Source: Brachynemurus nebulosus (taxonomy: Eukaryota; Arthropoda; Insecta; Neuroptera; Myrmeleontidae). From it: a DNA stretch of 64,000 nt. A program made the position numbers and the translations under genes. The notes under the pieces are model-generated. The model was not told the DNA's origin, searched no databases, and saw only the letters and a program-made list of their open reading frames with translations. Every line of letters begins with the position of its first letter. The first letter of the stretch is position 1. The stretch covers positions 315,001 through 379,000 of the forward strand of contig JAPWDM010000061.1 in NCBI GenBank assembly GCA_035578155.1, in the 5' to 3' direction. This document shows positions 26,780 to 38,462 of this stretch, piece by piece.

Positions 26780-27778
26780 AACACTATTCTACCCAATATA
26801 CATAATATATACCGTGAAATTATATTTTCGCCTTAAAGTTCATAAAAAATTGTTGTAACTCAAAATACTTAAAGGCTAAATTATAAAATAATAGCAAAAA
26901 TATTTTAGAAACAAACTCTCAAAATATCCTAAAAATTTGAGCAAAATGGGACTAGCAGTAAAGAAGATTTAATGGGATTTCATGGTAGCGGCGTAGCTAC
27001 TGTTATTCAGATTTCGATTAAATTCATAGGGGACCATCTAGGAACCAAACTGTATAATTCCTGAAAATTTCATTAAAAACAATCGAATAGTTCAGAAGTT
27101 ATGCCATTTGGTGCAAACTGGCGACACACAATTTTTACCATTATAAATAGAAAGAGCACCAAAAATTAAAAGATACGGGTTTTTACGTTTTTTGAAATGT
27201 GTGTGGCATTCAAAAAATATAAGGAAGAAAAAAATAGGATAGATTATATACTGCATCATTATTGATTGCAAATACCTTCTATATATTCTGCTTCCGAGAC
27301 TACTAAAGTAGCGAAAGTTGAAAAATAAAAACTTTTTCCTCCAAAATAACATTTTTTGCGCACATTTTACGAGCTTCCTGAAAAATTTTGGTTTGGTATC
27401 TGTCTGTCCATCCGTCTGTCTGTCCGTCTGTGTGTCGCCAGTTTGCACCAAGTGGCATAACTTCTGAACTATTCAATTCTTTTTTATGGAATTTTCAGAA
27501 ATTATGCAGTTTGACTCCTAGATAGTTCTCTTTAAATTTAATCGAAATCGGAGTAACATCAGCTACGCCGCTACCATGAAATCCCATTAAATGTCAACAG
27601 CTTATTTACTGCTAGTCCTACTTCGCTCAAATTTTTAGGGTATTTTGGGGTTTAGTTTCTAAAATATTTTTGCTATTATTTTATAATCTAGCCTTTAAGT
27701 ATTTTGATTTACAATTTTTTATGAGCTTTAAGGCGAAAATATAATTTCACGGTACATATGTATATTTGGTAGAATACT

Positions 27779-27781
<3 letters not shown>
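26780..27781. repeat. 1-kb inverted repeat with ~350-bp arms
   Basis: The arms 26780-27130 and 27430-27781 are reverse complements (landmarks 'accgtgaaattatattttcgcc', 'catggtagcggcgtagct', 'gcaaactggcgacacac' and their complements). The ~300-bp loop contains a TCTG-type microsatellite at its right edge. No transposase is present. It is probably a foldback/MITE-type element. The right outer end borders a (TA)n tract. Confidence 0.85.
27399..27437. repeat. (TCTG/TCCG)n microsatellite
   Basis: Short imperfect tetranucleotide array in the loop of the inverted repeat. In the minus frame it yields Thr-Asp-Arg-Gln-type repeats, which are not a protein domain. Confidence 0.9.

Positions 27782-27850
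<69 letters not shown>
27782..27850. repeat. (TA)n microsatellite
   Basis: About 69 bases of TA directly beside the right arm of the inverted repeat. Confidence 0.97.
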
Positions 27851-27853
<3 letters not shown>

Positions 27854-28099
27854 TATTCAACAATTTTGTTGAATACAGTATTTCAGTATTTTGATTCTTT
27901 ATTAATTTACGTCTGATACTTAAACCATTCTATGTTTCCTACTTTGACGTCTAGATGTCACTCTATGTCTCATATCACTCATATTACACGTCTGTTTGCA
28001 TATCGGTTCCCTACTCCTAGTGTCATTAATATTTCTTTGTTTGTATATAGATGTCGACATTTAGTCAAAGAAAAACATTAATAAAAATGAATCCAGCTA

Positions 28100-28831
<732 letters not shown>

Positions 28832-29265
28832 ACCTCTTAATTGAAGACTGTTCGGCATAAAGGCTGAAAGTACAAATTTTAATATTGTCGGAAAATCAAT
28901 AAAACTATATGAAATGTGAAAAAATTTTTCGAAAAGGAAAACAAAAATTTGGATTTGTTCTTAACAAACTGTATAAAAAAATTACAATGATACAGTGTAA
29001 TATCATTAATTCAAAGGATTTATTAAAGTTTATTAAAAATTCAAATATAGTGGAACTACAATCAGTATATACGAGTATGCATAAAATTAGACTGTGTACT
29101 TACATGAAATGCATGACTATAACTATTGAAGTAACAAACTTAGGACTTTAAGATTTTAACATATTATAAGTGATGATATTTACATTTTCCACTAATAAAC
29201 GCAATTTTGTAAATTATGGCACTTACAGCCTTTGTGCCGGACGGTCTTCAATTAGTTTGAGGTTA
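28832..29265. mobile_element. Small inverted-repeat element (MITE-like)
   Basis: The left part 'aattgaagactgttcggc' + 'ataaaggctgaaagt' pairs with the right part 'cacttacagcctttgtgc' + 'cggacggtcttcaatt' in reverse complement. The word 'cataaaagctgacctctt' lies just outside on the left, and diverged copies follow on the right near 29295 and 29335. The 80-codon frame inside (28909-29151) has no domain. Exact ends and target duplication are not resolved. Confidence 0.55.
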
Positions 29266-29370
29266 GTTGCAGAACGCAGACCTCTTAATTGGTCTTAGTC
29301 GCATAAAAGTTGACCTCTTAATTATTTTTAGTTGCATAAAATCAGACCTCTTAGTTGATTTTAGATTAAA

Positions 29371-29430
29371 ATACTCCTGTCGCAGCATCTGCATAACATA
29401 GTGAATTTTCTCCTATTAACTTATTTTAGT
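29371..29430 (+). mobile_element. Helentron-like 5' end fragment
   Basis: Carries 'cctgtcgcagcatctgcata' followed by 'acatagtgaatttt', the 5' terminus and subterminal repeat seen at 50816 and 53712. Confidence 0.6.
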
Positions 29431-29505
29431 TAAAAAAATAATTTTTCAAGATTACAAGACATAAAAATTAATAACAGTGAGATTCTACGTCCGTTTTTCA
29501 GACTT

Positions 29506-29769
29506 TTGTCTAATACAGACGTCACTTTGAATCCATCCTCATACACTGGGCATTGTTTTAGGCGTACATCTGCATATTTATTAGCAGATTTGGGGGCAAA
29601 CATCAACATTGTCAAACGACATGGGGGGGGGTCGAAATCTTCGACATTGGAAAAAGGCTATGCTGAAAATTCAATTAACAATAAAAAAGATATAGCAGAC
29701 AAAATTTTCGAACAAAAAGATATAAAATCGACTTCTGAATTAACCCTTAATGGAAATCTTAGGGTATAA
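29506..29769 (+). pseudogene. Tyrosine recombinase C-terminal fragment
   Basis: The 87-codon open piece reads TGHCFRRTSAYLLADLGANI, then KRHGG and EKGYAENSI. This matches the end of tyrosine recombinases: the HxxR box (GHCFRRT), the second His (KRHGG) and the nucleophilic Tyr (KGY). Domains of this kind occur in Crypton- and DIRS/Ngaro-type elements of animals, where they cut and join DNA through a covalent Tyr link. A G-run inside KRHGG-GS probably caused a small indel at the usual Trp-Lys. The N-terminal part, including the first catalytic Arg, is missing. There is no partner gene nearby. It starts inside the open frame, so the first codon is not a true start. Confidence 0.8.
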
Positions 29770-31185
29770 AACCCTATAATCTTCTAGTTTAAATAATGAT
29801 TTATTTAAAATATCGAGTTGCAGTAATATAAATATATATGTAAACATTAATTCTAAATAAAATTTCCTCAAGACATACATAATATATCTGTTCTGTTATC
29901 CTTTGTCTACATAATAAGTTTAAATTAATTTATAAATTCATAAGTGCTGTGGTCTATAAATTAAACTTACTGACTGGTGCCGTTCTATAAATTAAGTTTG
30001 CTGATTGGCTTAAAAGTGGCAGCAATTTTTTAGTCCCTTACGACTAAAAGTGGCACTTTACTCCATTTTATGAGGGATTAAATTATGTCTTCTAGTCCCG
30101 GAATTGCAGAAAAACATTTCAGTTCCTTTTTGGCAATCCTGGCAGAACTAAAACACTTTTTTAAATTTTTTATTGTTAAAATCGAAACTTTCTTTTGAAA
30201 ACTGTACAACTACTGTATTTTACATCAAAATGTCGACACAATCCCCCTAGTTAACCACTCCTAGACTTAATGCTAGAAAATTGAGAAAAAACAGGTCAAT
30301 TACATTTTTTACGGAGATTTTATTTCTTATGATTAAGTTACAAAAATTAAAAGGATATTTTAAAAATATGCATCCGCTGTGAGATTTTGCCTGGAGGGGG
30401 ATACAAAAATCGACTACAGCACTCAAGGTGGACAAATATATCAGTCTATCAGGACGACATTTGTACATAATTTTAATATTTTCTTTAAGAGAAAGTATTT
30501 TTTTAAAATACATGTTTGATTTTTTCAAGGCGAGTACTTGTTACGATTTATATCTACCAGATTCTACAAAACTATAAAAAAAATTATTTGTAACACTACT
30601 GTCAAACGTCATTTTATTTTGAAATTTTCAAAAAAAATATCATAAAAGTTACCTATTATATATGATCTTTCTGGGTTAATTATTGAAATATATTCTATTT
30701 TCAGACATTTTTGAGGTAAAATGAGCAGATATATGCCTTTCATTAAATAAATTTCAGTTTTTCAGTATATTTTCCGTACATTTTAAAATAGTACGATGTC
30801 CTGATAAATTGTAAATTTTAAATAATCATTTGATATACGTGGCTATACTTTTAGCTCGAAGTAAATTAGACGACGGAGATTTTCTGCCGTAAAGAATAAA
30901 ATTCTAAAAGAAAATAATAAATTAGTGTAAAAAATAAAATAATTTACCCTTAAATTACCTTTCGAATACAATTGTTGTAAGTTGTTGTGAGTAGTTATGT
31001 AAACTATAAAAATTTTATTGCAATTTTTTGAAAAACTGTAACTTAACGTAATTTAACTCTTTTTAAATGATTCGCATTAAAATTTTGTAATATTTCCACT
31101 ACGAAATGACAGAATATGTCAAAATAATTTTTTTTTAACAAAATAATTTAAGATAAGAATGCTATGTTTATACGTTCCAATCATA
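29770..31185. other. AT-rich spacer, no gene recognised
   Basis: The open frame at 30247-30528 (minus) has no domain. The words 'ttaagtttgctgattggc' and 'taaacttactgactggt' show a small local duplication near 29950-30010. Confidence 0.45.
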
Positions 31186-31189
31186 ACTG

Positions 31190-31403
31190 TGTACCGGGCA
31201 CAAGATTGCCGTGAAAATGTAAATTTCTTAATTTTGTAAATTCATACAGATTGCTGTGTGAAACATGAAAGTTGAAATTATAACGATTGAATTAGTTTTC
31301 CTAGCAACTAAAATAATAAAAATAAAGGAGTCTATTTTGGACATTTGAAGCAGATATTTGTAGTTTTATTTTCGAAGAAATAATTGGAGTCATTTGCGTT
31401 ACA
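31190..31403 (+). repeat. 5' LTR
   Basis: Starts TGTACC and ends GTTACA, with the TG...CA termini normal for LTRs. It differs from the 3' LTR by about a dozen substitutions and small indels in A-runs. Confidence 0.9.
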
Positions 31404-31404
31404 G

Positions 31405-31424
31405 TGATGACAAACCGACGTGAT
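31405..31424 (+). promoter_or_regulatory. tRNA-Trp-like primer-binding site
   Basis: The bases TGATGACAAACCGACGTGAT lie one base after the LTR. They resemble the complement of a tRNA-Trp 3' end (TGGTGACCCCGACGTGAT) apart from changes in the middle. CsRn1-type elements are reported to use tRNA-Trp as primer. Confidence 0.55.
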
Positions 31425-32105
31425 GTTTTGGTGAGTCGTTAACCACTTATTTTTTATATTTATTATATATTGCTTGCTTTTGAAAATATTTGTTTTCAAA
31501 GCAAAACAAAAATGACACGGCCAAATCAAAATATTCAATTTTAAACTACATCAGAACGGATACTGGCGGATTCTGTAAATGAAAAGCCACCGTTCGATAA
31601 AAATGATGTAGAAATTTATTATTTGTCATAAAAAAAACATTTCAAATGATGAGAACAAATATTTTTAAATAATGTGCCAGGAAACGTTTTGCATTTTTTT
31701 GTGTGCGTTGAATAAACTACCTGTTGACGACTTTGGTGGAACAGCTGATGACATGTTAGATTTCTTAAAAAATTTAATCATTTAAACATTTATACAAAAT
31801 ATAAATGTCATTTAAAAGTAAATTTGGAAAATCAAATGAAAATCATAATTTCCGTAGTAACAAAGTTGAAAAAGGAAATTATGAAAAACTGAAAAAATTT
31901 TCAATTCAAAAAGTCATCAGAAAATTTGTTCATACTATTTAAAGTATGGAATGCACGCAAGAAGGTGCATTAAGCCATGCTGCTGGCAAACACTGACTAG
32001 AGAGATTTAATGTGGAGTTTTTTTACTGTGCCAAAATGATCAATCGTGTTGTTGAATGATGTGATAAATGTTGGAAAATCATATTTATTGGACACGATTT
32101 GGCAC
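31425..32105 (+). other. Internal region, coding capacity lost
   Basis: No gag or RT motif could be read in any frame. Only the last 60 bases lead into the integrase core in frame. Deletions or replacement have removed pol. Confidence 0.5.
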
Positions 32106-32904
32106 GGTTAAAACCCATAATCGAACCAGATGATAGATTTTCATCAATCCATCTGGACATAATTTGACCTATACCTTTATTCTATCAATCGTTGGTAGAT
32201 TTTCAAGGTGGGTTGAAGCTATTCCTTTAAAGGATAGTTATGCTTCAACTATAATTAAAAGTATTGTCGATGCATGGATTAGTCGTTATGGTATACCGAC
32301 GTCCATCACAACTGACAGAGGTAGTCAATTTTTAAGTTCCGAATGGAAACAATTTGTTAATAAATTTTTAATCAAACAAATTTTAACTACTAGTTACCAT
32401 CCACAAAGTAATGGGATGGTAGAAAGATTTAATAAAACTTTGAAACAATCAATAAAGTGTTGTTTCAAAGATAATAATTGGCTTGAAGTTCTTCCCTGGG
32501 TGTTATTACACTTGAGAACTTTAGTACGAGAAGATATAAAAACTTCTCCTTCACAAATTTTATACGGTAATCCATTAAGGTTACCATACCAATTAATATC
32601 ATATTGTAACTCAAATGATAGTAAATTGAGTCAATATGATTTTGCGAATGCTTTATCAAATAGCATTCAAAATACAAAATATTTTTTTACGAAATTTTAT
32701 AAAAATAAAAGTTTCGTAGATGCGAATCTATCGTCTGCCAAATTTGTATATATTAGGGACGATAGAGTTAAATCTTCACTGGCTCCTAATTATTTGGGAC
32801 CCTTTGATGTAATTGAAACGGGAGATAAATATTTTAAGCTTAAAATAAATAATAGATTGGATAATGTATCGATCGATCGATTAAAAACGGCATATGTGAT
32901 TTAA
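32106..32904 (+). pseudogene. Ty3/gypsy integrase, broken
   Basis: The first catalytic Asp is in FSSIHLD (about 32154), just before a stop that removes the usual following GP segment. The frame then opens at 32164 for 246 codons: FILSIVGRFSRWVEAIPL, the second Asp in TTDRGSQF, HPQSNGMVERFNKTLKQ with the catalytic Glu, LPWVLLHLRTLVREDIKTSP, and a C-terminal SLAPNYLGPFDVIE...DNVSIDRLK of the GPY/F-chromodomain-like tail type. The zinc-binding N-terminus is unreadable. It would integrate the cDNA but lacks key parts. Confidence 0.88.
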
Positions 32905-33140
32905 TTTTATGTAATGTTTAATTACATAAAAGCTTGTAAATATTTATCTGTATATATAAAATAAGTCTGTAAATATTTTAATGTACATATTTTGTTGGGA
33001 TTGTTTTCTGCTGTTTATTTGTTTTGTTACAGGTTCGGATATCTACTTTCTGGAAGAATTTCTGGAAAAAAAGAAAACATCCGAATCATGGAGGATGCAT
33101 ATCTATACCTTAATTTTATATATGTATATTTAATTTTCTA

Positions 33141-35118
33141 TATATGTACATTAATGGAGTCGGACAACCACCAAATTTTAGTGAATAAGGAACTGTTTCC
33201 CCCCTCAAATTTTTTTTTTGTAGCATGTTAATTACGTCAAAGACTATACGAAATGGACATTTTCTACCACTTGCAACCGCCGCTACGAAAGTTATCGGCC
33301 ATTTTATGAAAAATCGACCATTTTAGTCGTACTTTCTAAATATAGATGAATATATCTCGGTATGTGTAGATCTAAAAAAAATGAAAAAAATTGAGGTTAT
33401 TCACTACGATATAGTCTACCAGAGGTTACAGTATGAAATTTTTATCTGCACACATAACCTTAAAAAAAAAATAAAAACTGGAGATACTGCTAAATTTTGG
33501 TTTTTTGGTTTTAACTTCGGATGTTATACGTCAAATTTGACGAAATTTTGAAAAAATGTACTTTATAACATGGACAATAACTGATTAAAATTTCAAATCA
33601 AAATGTCTAACATAAACCCTAAAAATTGACGTCGAATTTGAAAATTGACTGACCAATGATTTTTGTGCATTGTATCGTACGAGGTTCTTTTTTTTCTTAA
33701 ATTGTAGGTTTTTGTATGCACTTTATGATGGTGAACAATAAAAAATTTTTAAGCTTGAAAGAAAGTGAAAAATATCGATTAGAAATTCAAAATTGTCGAC
33801 AATGAACAGTATTTGAAAAATAATTTAAATCAAGTAAACTGCCATAATTTAAATATGAGTTGTAATAATTTGTCCCATACAAGGGTTACAAGCTTTCATA
33901 TGAGGATTACACGAATCGAACCCGTTTAAGAAACCAAGTTTGGAGACATTAAGGTTTAATTGTTTTCAAAAATACACAACATCAAAAGTATATATGCTGC
34001 AAGCTTCCAGCTACAAATTCAATATTCTTTAAGAGTGTACTAACAAACCAAGAAACAAACTAAGTGACTTAATACCTATGAGCCTTCCAAGGAACTATTT
34101 ACTTAATTTTTCGAAAGTTGGTTTTTTAATTCGGTTCGATTCGTGTAATCCTCATATGGAAGCTTGTAACCCTTGTATGGGAGAAATTATTATAACTCAT
34201 AAGGTTCAAATTATGGCGGTTTATTTGATTTAAATTATTGCAGCTGCTGTTGAATTTGCAGCTTGTGAGGTGCGTGGGAGCTTATATACTTTTGATGTTG
34301 TGTATTTTTGAAAACAATTGAATCTTAATTTCTCCAAACTTGGCTTTTAATGGGGTTCGAATTATGTAATCCTCATATGGAAGCTTGTAACCCTTGTATG
34401 GAACAAATTATGACTTAAATTTTTAAATAATAGCGGTTTACTTGATTTAAATTATTTTTCAAATACTGTTCATTGCCGACAATTTTGAATTTCTAATCGA
34501 TATTTTTCACTTTCTTTCAAGCTTAAAAATTTTTTCTTGTTTACCACCATAAAGTGCATACAAAAACCTACAATTTAAGAAAAAAAAGAACCTCGTACGA
34601 TACAATGCACAAAAATCATTGGACAGTCAATTTTCAATTTCGACGTCAATTTTTAGGGTTTGTGTTAGACATTTTGATTTGAAATTTTAATCAGTTATTG
34701 TCCATGTTATAAAGTACATTTTTTGAAAATTTCATCAAATTTCAAGTAAAACATCCGAAGTTAAAATGAAAAAACCAAAATTTAGCAGTATCTCCAGTTT
34801 TTATTTTTTTTTAAGGTTATGTGTGCAGATAAAAATTTCATACTATTACCGCTGGTAGACTATATCGTGGTGAATAGCCTCAATTTTTTTCATTTTTTTA
34901 GACCTACACATACCGATATATATTCATCTATATTTAGAAGGTATGACTAAAATGGTAGATTTTTCATAAAATGGCCGATAACTTTCGTAGCGGCGGTTGC
35001 AAGTGGTAGAAAATGTTCATTTCGTATAGTCTTCGACGTAATTAACATGCTACAAAAAAAAATTTTGAGGGGGGAAACAGTTCCTTATGCTTTTGTTATC
35101 CGACTCCATTACATATAT
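33141..35118. repeat. 2-kb inverted repeat with ~850-bp arms
   Basis: The arms (about 33141-34030 and 34245-35118) match in reverse complement from 'taatggagtcgga' outside through 'aactttcgtagcggcggttg', 'aaatttcatact' and 'ccatacaagggttacaagct' to 'aaaatacacaacatcaaaag' near the centre. The ~210-bp centre holds a third, partial copy of 'cctcatatggaagcttgtaa'. It encodes nothing and lies wholly inside the LTR retrotransposon, so it arrived after that element or was carried by it. Confidence 0.88.
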
Positions 35119-35290
35119 TTTTTTTCATATTTAATTCAATATTTACATGAATTGTAATTATTTAGCATTGTATTTTGGGGAGTTTTTATGTATTCAGGAT
35201 ACAGTTAAAAAGGGTTTCCTGGAAACTTTTCTCCTCAATAGGAAATTTTTTTTTTTTTAATTGTTGCTCGGAAAATTTATTTTTTTTTTG

Positions 35291-35304
35291 CGATGGGGGG
35301 CGTA
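35291..35304 (+). promoter_or_regulatory. Polypurine-tract-like sequence
   Basis: GATGGGGGG ends four bases before the 3' LTR, where the plus-strand primer of LTR elements is expected. Confidence 0.5.
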
Positions 35305-35521
35305 TGTACCGGGCACAAGATTGCCGTGAAAATGTAAATTTCTTAATTTTGTAAATTCATACAGATTACTGTGTGAAATATGAAAGTTGAAATTATAACG
35401 ATTGAATTAGTTTTCCTAGCAAAAAAAAATGATAAAAAAATAAAACAGTCTATTTCGGACATTTGAAGCAGATATTTGTAGTTTTATTTTCGAAGAAATA
35501 ATTGGAGTCATTTGCGTTACA
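35305..35521 (+). repeat. 3' LTR
   Basis: Matches the 5' LTR over its full length, with the same TGTACC start and GTTACA end. Confidence 0.9.
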
Positions 35522-35859
35522 ACTGTATTATCAATCAGGCAGAAATTTAGGTAAAAATATTATTGTTTCAATATGCCTACGTAATTTCTATGCGATTGTA
35601 GAAAACTCTTACACCACAAATCCAATTTTACGTAGTGGTCGGTGCAAATTTAAGGGGAAGTACGTAAAATCGGAAGATCAGGGGCGTCGGTAAACTTTTG
35701 TTTTGGGGGGTTGGTAAATATTATTTATCTGAATTTATTTAAAACAATATTATCTTAAGAGACAATTTACACTTAAAATTCGGTTGTGTAGACAAAGGAA
35801 ATCGAATGTTATACTAACGAATATGAGTGACAACTTTTAGAAAACTGTCCAAAAATCAA

Positions 35860-36600
35860 CTTCACTATCGCATTCATCAGCGTAAAAGACGCCAAATAGC
35901 GGAAGCTGACAAAAATTCTAGAATATTCTACTTGTGAATTGGCAAAGATACCAAAAAACAAACTTCACTATTGAATTGCGCACTAAAAATTAGAATAAGC
36001 AGCGCATTTTTACAAAAATTCTAGAATGTTCTATTCGTCAACTAACAAAGATATCGAAAAATCGATTGCACCATATAATTGGTCATCGAATAAAAGACGG
36101 AATAGCACATTTTCATAAATGTTCTAGAATATTCTATTCGTCAGATAGCAAAAATTGTTTGTCAAAATCGGACATTTTGTTTACATTAGTTTAATTTCGG
36201 TTGGACAATTAAGTGGTGCAGTAGATTTTCCAATATCTTTGTTAGTTGACAAATAGAATATTCTAGAACATTTCTCAAAATATGTTATGTGGTCTCCTTT
36301 TTAGTACTCAATTCAATGGCGACGTTTGTTTTTGAATATCTTTGCTAGTTGACGAATAGAATATTCCAGAACATTTGTCAAACTGTGTAATTTGATCTCT
36401 TTTTCAATGGACAATTAAATGGTATAATTGATTTTTTAATATCTTTGCTAGTTGACAAATAGAACATTCTAGAATTTTTGTCAAACTACACTGTTTAATC
36501 TCATTTTTAATGACCAATTCAACGGTGAAGTTTGTTTTTTGATATCTCTGCTAGTTGATGATTAGAATATTCTAGAATTTTACGTTACTAATTTTACATT
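35860..36600. repeat. Inverted tandem array, 103-bp unit, 3 + 4 copies
   Basis: The shared phrase in the right half is 'tctttgctagttgac' + 'aaatagaatattctagaa'; the left half holds its reverse complement. Unit spacing measured on the central motif is exactly 103 bp within each half and 134 bp across the turn-over point near 36190. Confidence 0.9.
35916..36577. promoter_or_regulatory. Seven heat-shock-element-like motifs
   Basis: Each unit has three alternating 5-bp boxes with no mismatch to the heat-shock-factor consensus. TTCnnGAAnnTTC occurs at 35916, 36019 and 36122. GAAnnTTCnnGAA occurs at 36256, 36359, 36462 and 36565. The inner dinucleotides vary (TA, TG, CA) while the GAA/TTC boxes do not. 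That heat-shock factor binds here is an inference from the consensus; no promoter or transcript start is visible. Confidence 0.5.
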
Positions 36601-37120
36601 TGCATTTTGCATATTACGTATACAGAATATGTGCATATATATCTTCAATGAAATTTTAAAATTTTTAAAGGCTACGAGACCCTCAGACAATATTACCTAC
36701 GGCCCTGACTCGGGCTTGGTACATAAATTTTCACCAACACAGACAAACAACAACGTAACTGTGAGAGGGGAACCCCACTAAATCGCTGACGTCACTACGT
36801 AAAATCGGAGTACGTACCATTGGATGGCCACTGTATTAATTTTAGTAAGGTATAAAGATAATATAAATTCTGACCATATCACATAAAACAAATTTTTGAA
36901 AATTCTTCTAAAAAAAAAAATGGAATAGATAGATTATAAAAACTTATTCAACGAGAGAATAGAATATAACTGATTCGTTAAATTGGATTAAAAAAAATCA
37001 TGACACGTCACCTATAAACCCGTTTTTTTTTCAAAAGTAGCTTCGCAAAACATGAGACAGAATAAACAGACTGTGAGTGCAAGTGAAATGGAGAACGACA
37101 TATTTCCTAGTTTTTCTCGT

Positions 37121-37353
37121 CATATTGTTGCAAAGAGCTTATTTTGTTTTCGCCTTTTTGGCGAATTTCGAAAACTCGAAATTCAGCTATTAGGGTCGGT
37201 CTGACTGCGAAACCTGAGACCGAGACTATAACAGAAATATGTTTTGAGGTCCCTAGAATACGAAAATGATATTCACTCGAAATTCAGCTATTAGGGTCGG
37301 TCTGACTGCGAAACCTGAGACCGAGACTATAACAGAAATATGTTTTGAGGTCC

Positions 37354-37410
<57 letters not shown>

Positions 37411-37671
37411 TTTAGTGAATATCATTTTCGTATTCTAGGGACCTCAAAACATATTTCTGTTATAGTCTCGGTCTCAGGTTTCGCAGTCAGACCGACCCTA
37501 ATAGCTGAATTTCGAGTGAATATCATTTTCGTATTCTAGGGACCTCAAAACATATTTCTGTTATAGTCTCGGCCTCAGATTTCGCTGTCAGACCGACCGT
37601 AATAGCTGAATTTCGAGTTTTCGGAATTCGCTAAAAGGCAAAAACAAAATAAGCTTTTTGCAACAATATGA
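37121..37671. repeat. Palindrome with (TA)n centre and doubled arms
   Basis: The arms 37121-37356 and 37408-37671 are reverse complements around a TA core. Each arm itself contains a ~93-bp direct duplication (phrases 'gtcggtctgactgcgaaacc' and 'atatgttttgaggtcccta'). The arm sequence is the 3' part of the Helentron-like family (compare 53306-53430 and 62615-62744). Confidence 0.88.
37357..37407. repeat. (TA)n at palindrome centre
   Basis: About 50 bases of TA forming the loop of the palindrome. Confidence 0.97.
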
Positions 37672-37722
37672 CTCGGGGTATCATCTGTAATCACAACTGA
37701 GTCAACTGGATACCTATGCAAG

Positions 37723-37723
<1 letters not shown>

Positions 37724-37795
<72 letters not shown>
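37724..37795. repeat. (TA)n microsatellite
   Basis: About 72 bases of TA shortly after the palindrome. Confidence 0.97.
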
Positions 37796-37796
<1 letters not shown>

Positions 37797-38460
37797 CATT
37801 AGAGAATACAATGTATTAAATCCTGTTTCATAAACTAATGCTTCATTTTATACAGTTGCGAACGTAGAATACTGAGAAATTAATTAAAATAAGTTTATTC
37901 GTACGAACATAGTACTGTTCCTAGAAATTTTGAGGGTTTGTCAAAGAGAAATGTAATGGAGCGTCGATTCTGACTCCTAAAAGTTAGAATTTTGCGGTTT
38001 TAATTGCATCTCTGACTCCAGTTTCGATTCCGATTCTTTCAGAACGGAGTTATTTCGGAGTTTATAGTATCAATGGGCTTTTAGTTATTTAAATTACATA
38101 TCCACTTGATCATTAAAATTTTACTTGCTAAAACTCAGGTTAAAATGTAAAAACATTCATGCTAGTTGGTATTTGTATTCACCTATTTAAAAACAAAGTG
38201 ATCGCACAGCTGACAAATGCAACAACAGCTTTGACTGCCAGCATCATTCGAATGATACAAGTGAGTCGGTTGAATGATCGCTCAGTCCCTCAAGAGAACG
38301 CTGCCCTTCTTTCTTCCGAATTTAATTAAGACGGGCTCGAGAGAGCGTAACGTTACCAAATCTTAGTTCGCTCGAATCCCTAGCACCTGTACATATGTTT
38401 ACACATTAATAAATTAATAAATGTATACGGGAAGAAAGAGGCAGAAAGAATAAATTGTAA
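37796..38460. other. Spacer without recognised gene
   Basis: No domain-bearing open frame and no matched repeat. Confidence 0.45.
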
Positions 38461-38462
38461 TA

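Larger units (their letters stand above)
31190..35521 (+). mobile_element. LTR retrotransposon (CsRn1-like Ty3/gypsy), with nested palindrome
   Basis: Two LTRs of 214 and 217 bp (31190-31403 and 35305-35521) start TGTACCGGGC and end GCGTTACA. The flanking ACTG (31186-31189 and 35522-35525) is a perfect 4-bp target duplication. A primer-binding-like sequence follows the left LTR and a G-rich tract precedes the right one. The only coding relic is integrase (32164-32904). Gag, protease, RT and RNase H are gone, and a ~2-kb palindrome occupies 33141-35118. The integrase phrase LHLRTLVREDIKTSP and the tRNA-Trp-like primer site suggest the CsRn1/Kabuki group; this clade call is inferred. Confidence 0.88.
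35679..36707. mobile_element. hAT-like element carrying an inverted 103-bp tandem array
   Basis: The left end CAGGGGCGTCGGTAA and the right end complement CAGGGCCGTAGGTAA form a 15-bp inverted repeat of the hAT CAGGG type. The adjacent 8-bp flanks do not match (cggaagat, actcgggc), so target duplication is not supported. The interior is an array of 103-bp units: three in one orientation, then four in the other. It encodes no protein. Confidence 0.6.

Noticed and set aside
28909..29151. An 80-codon frame inside the small inverted-repeat element
   Set aside because: No recognisable domain; the length is plausible by chance in this composition.
30247..30528. A 93-codon minus-strand open frame
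   Set aside because: Low complexity and AT-driven, with no motif.
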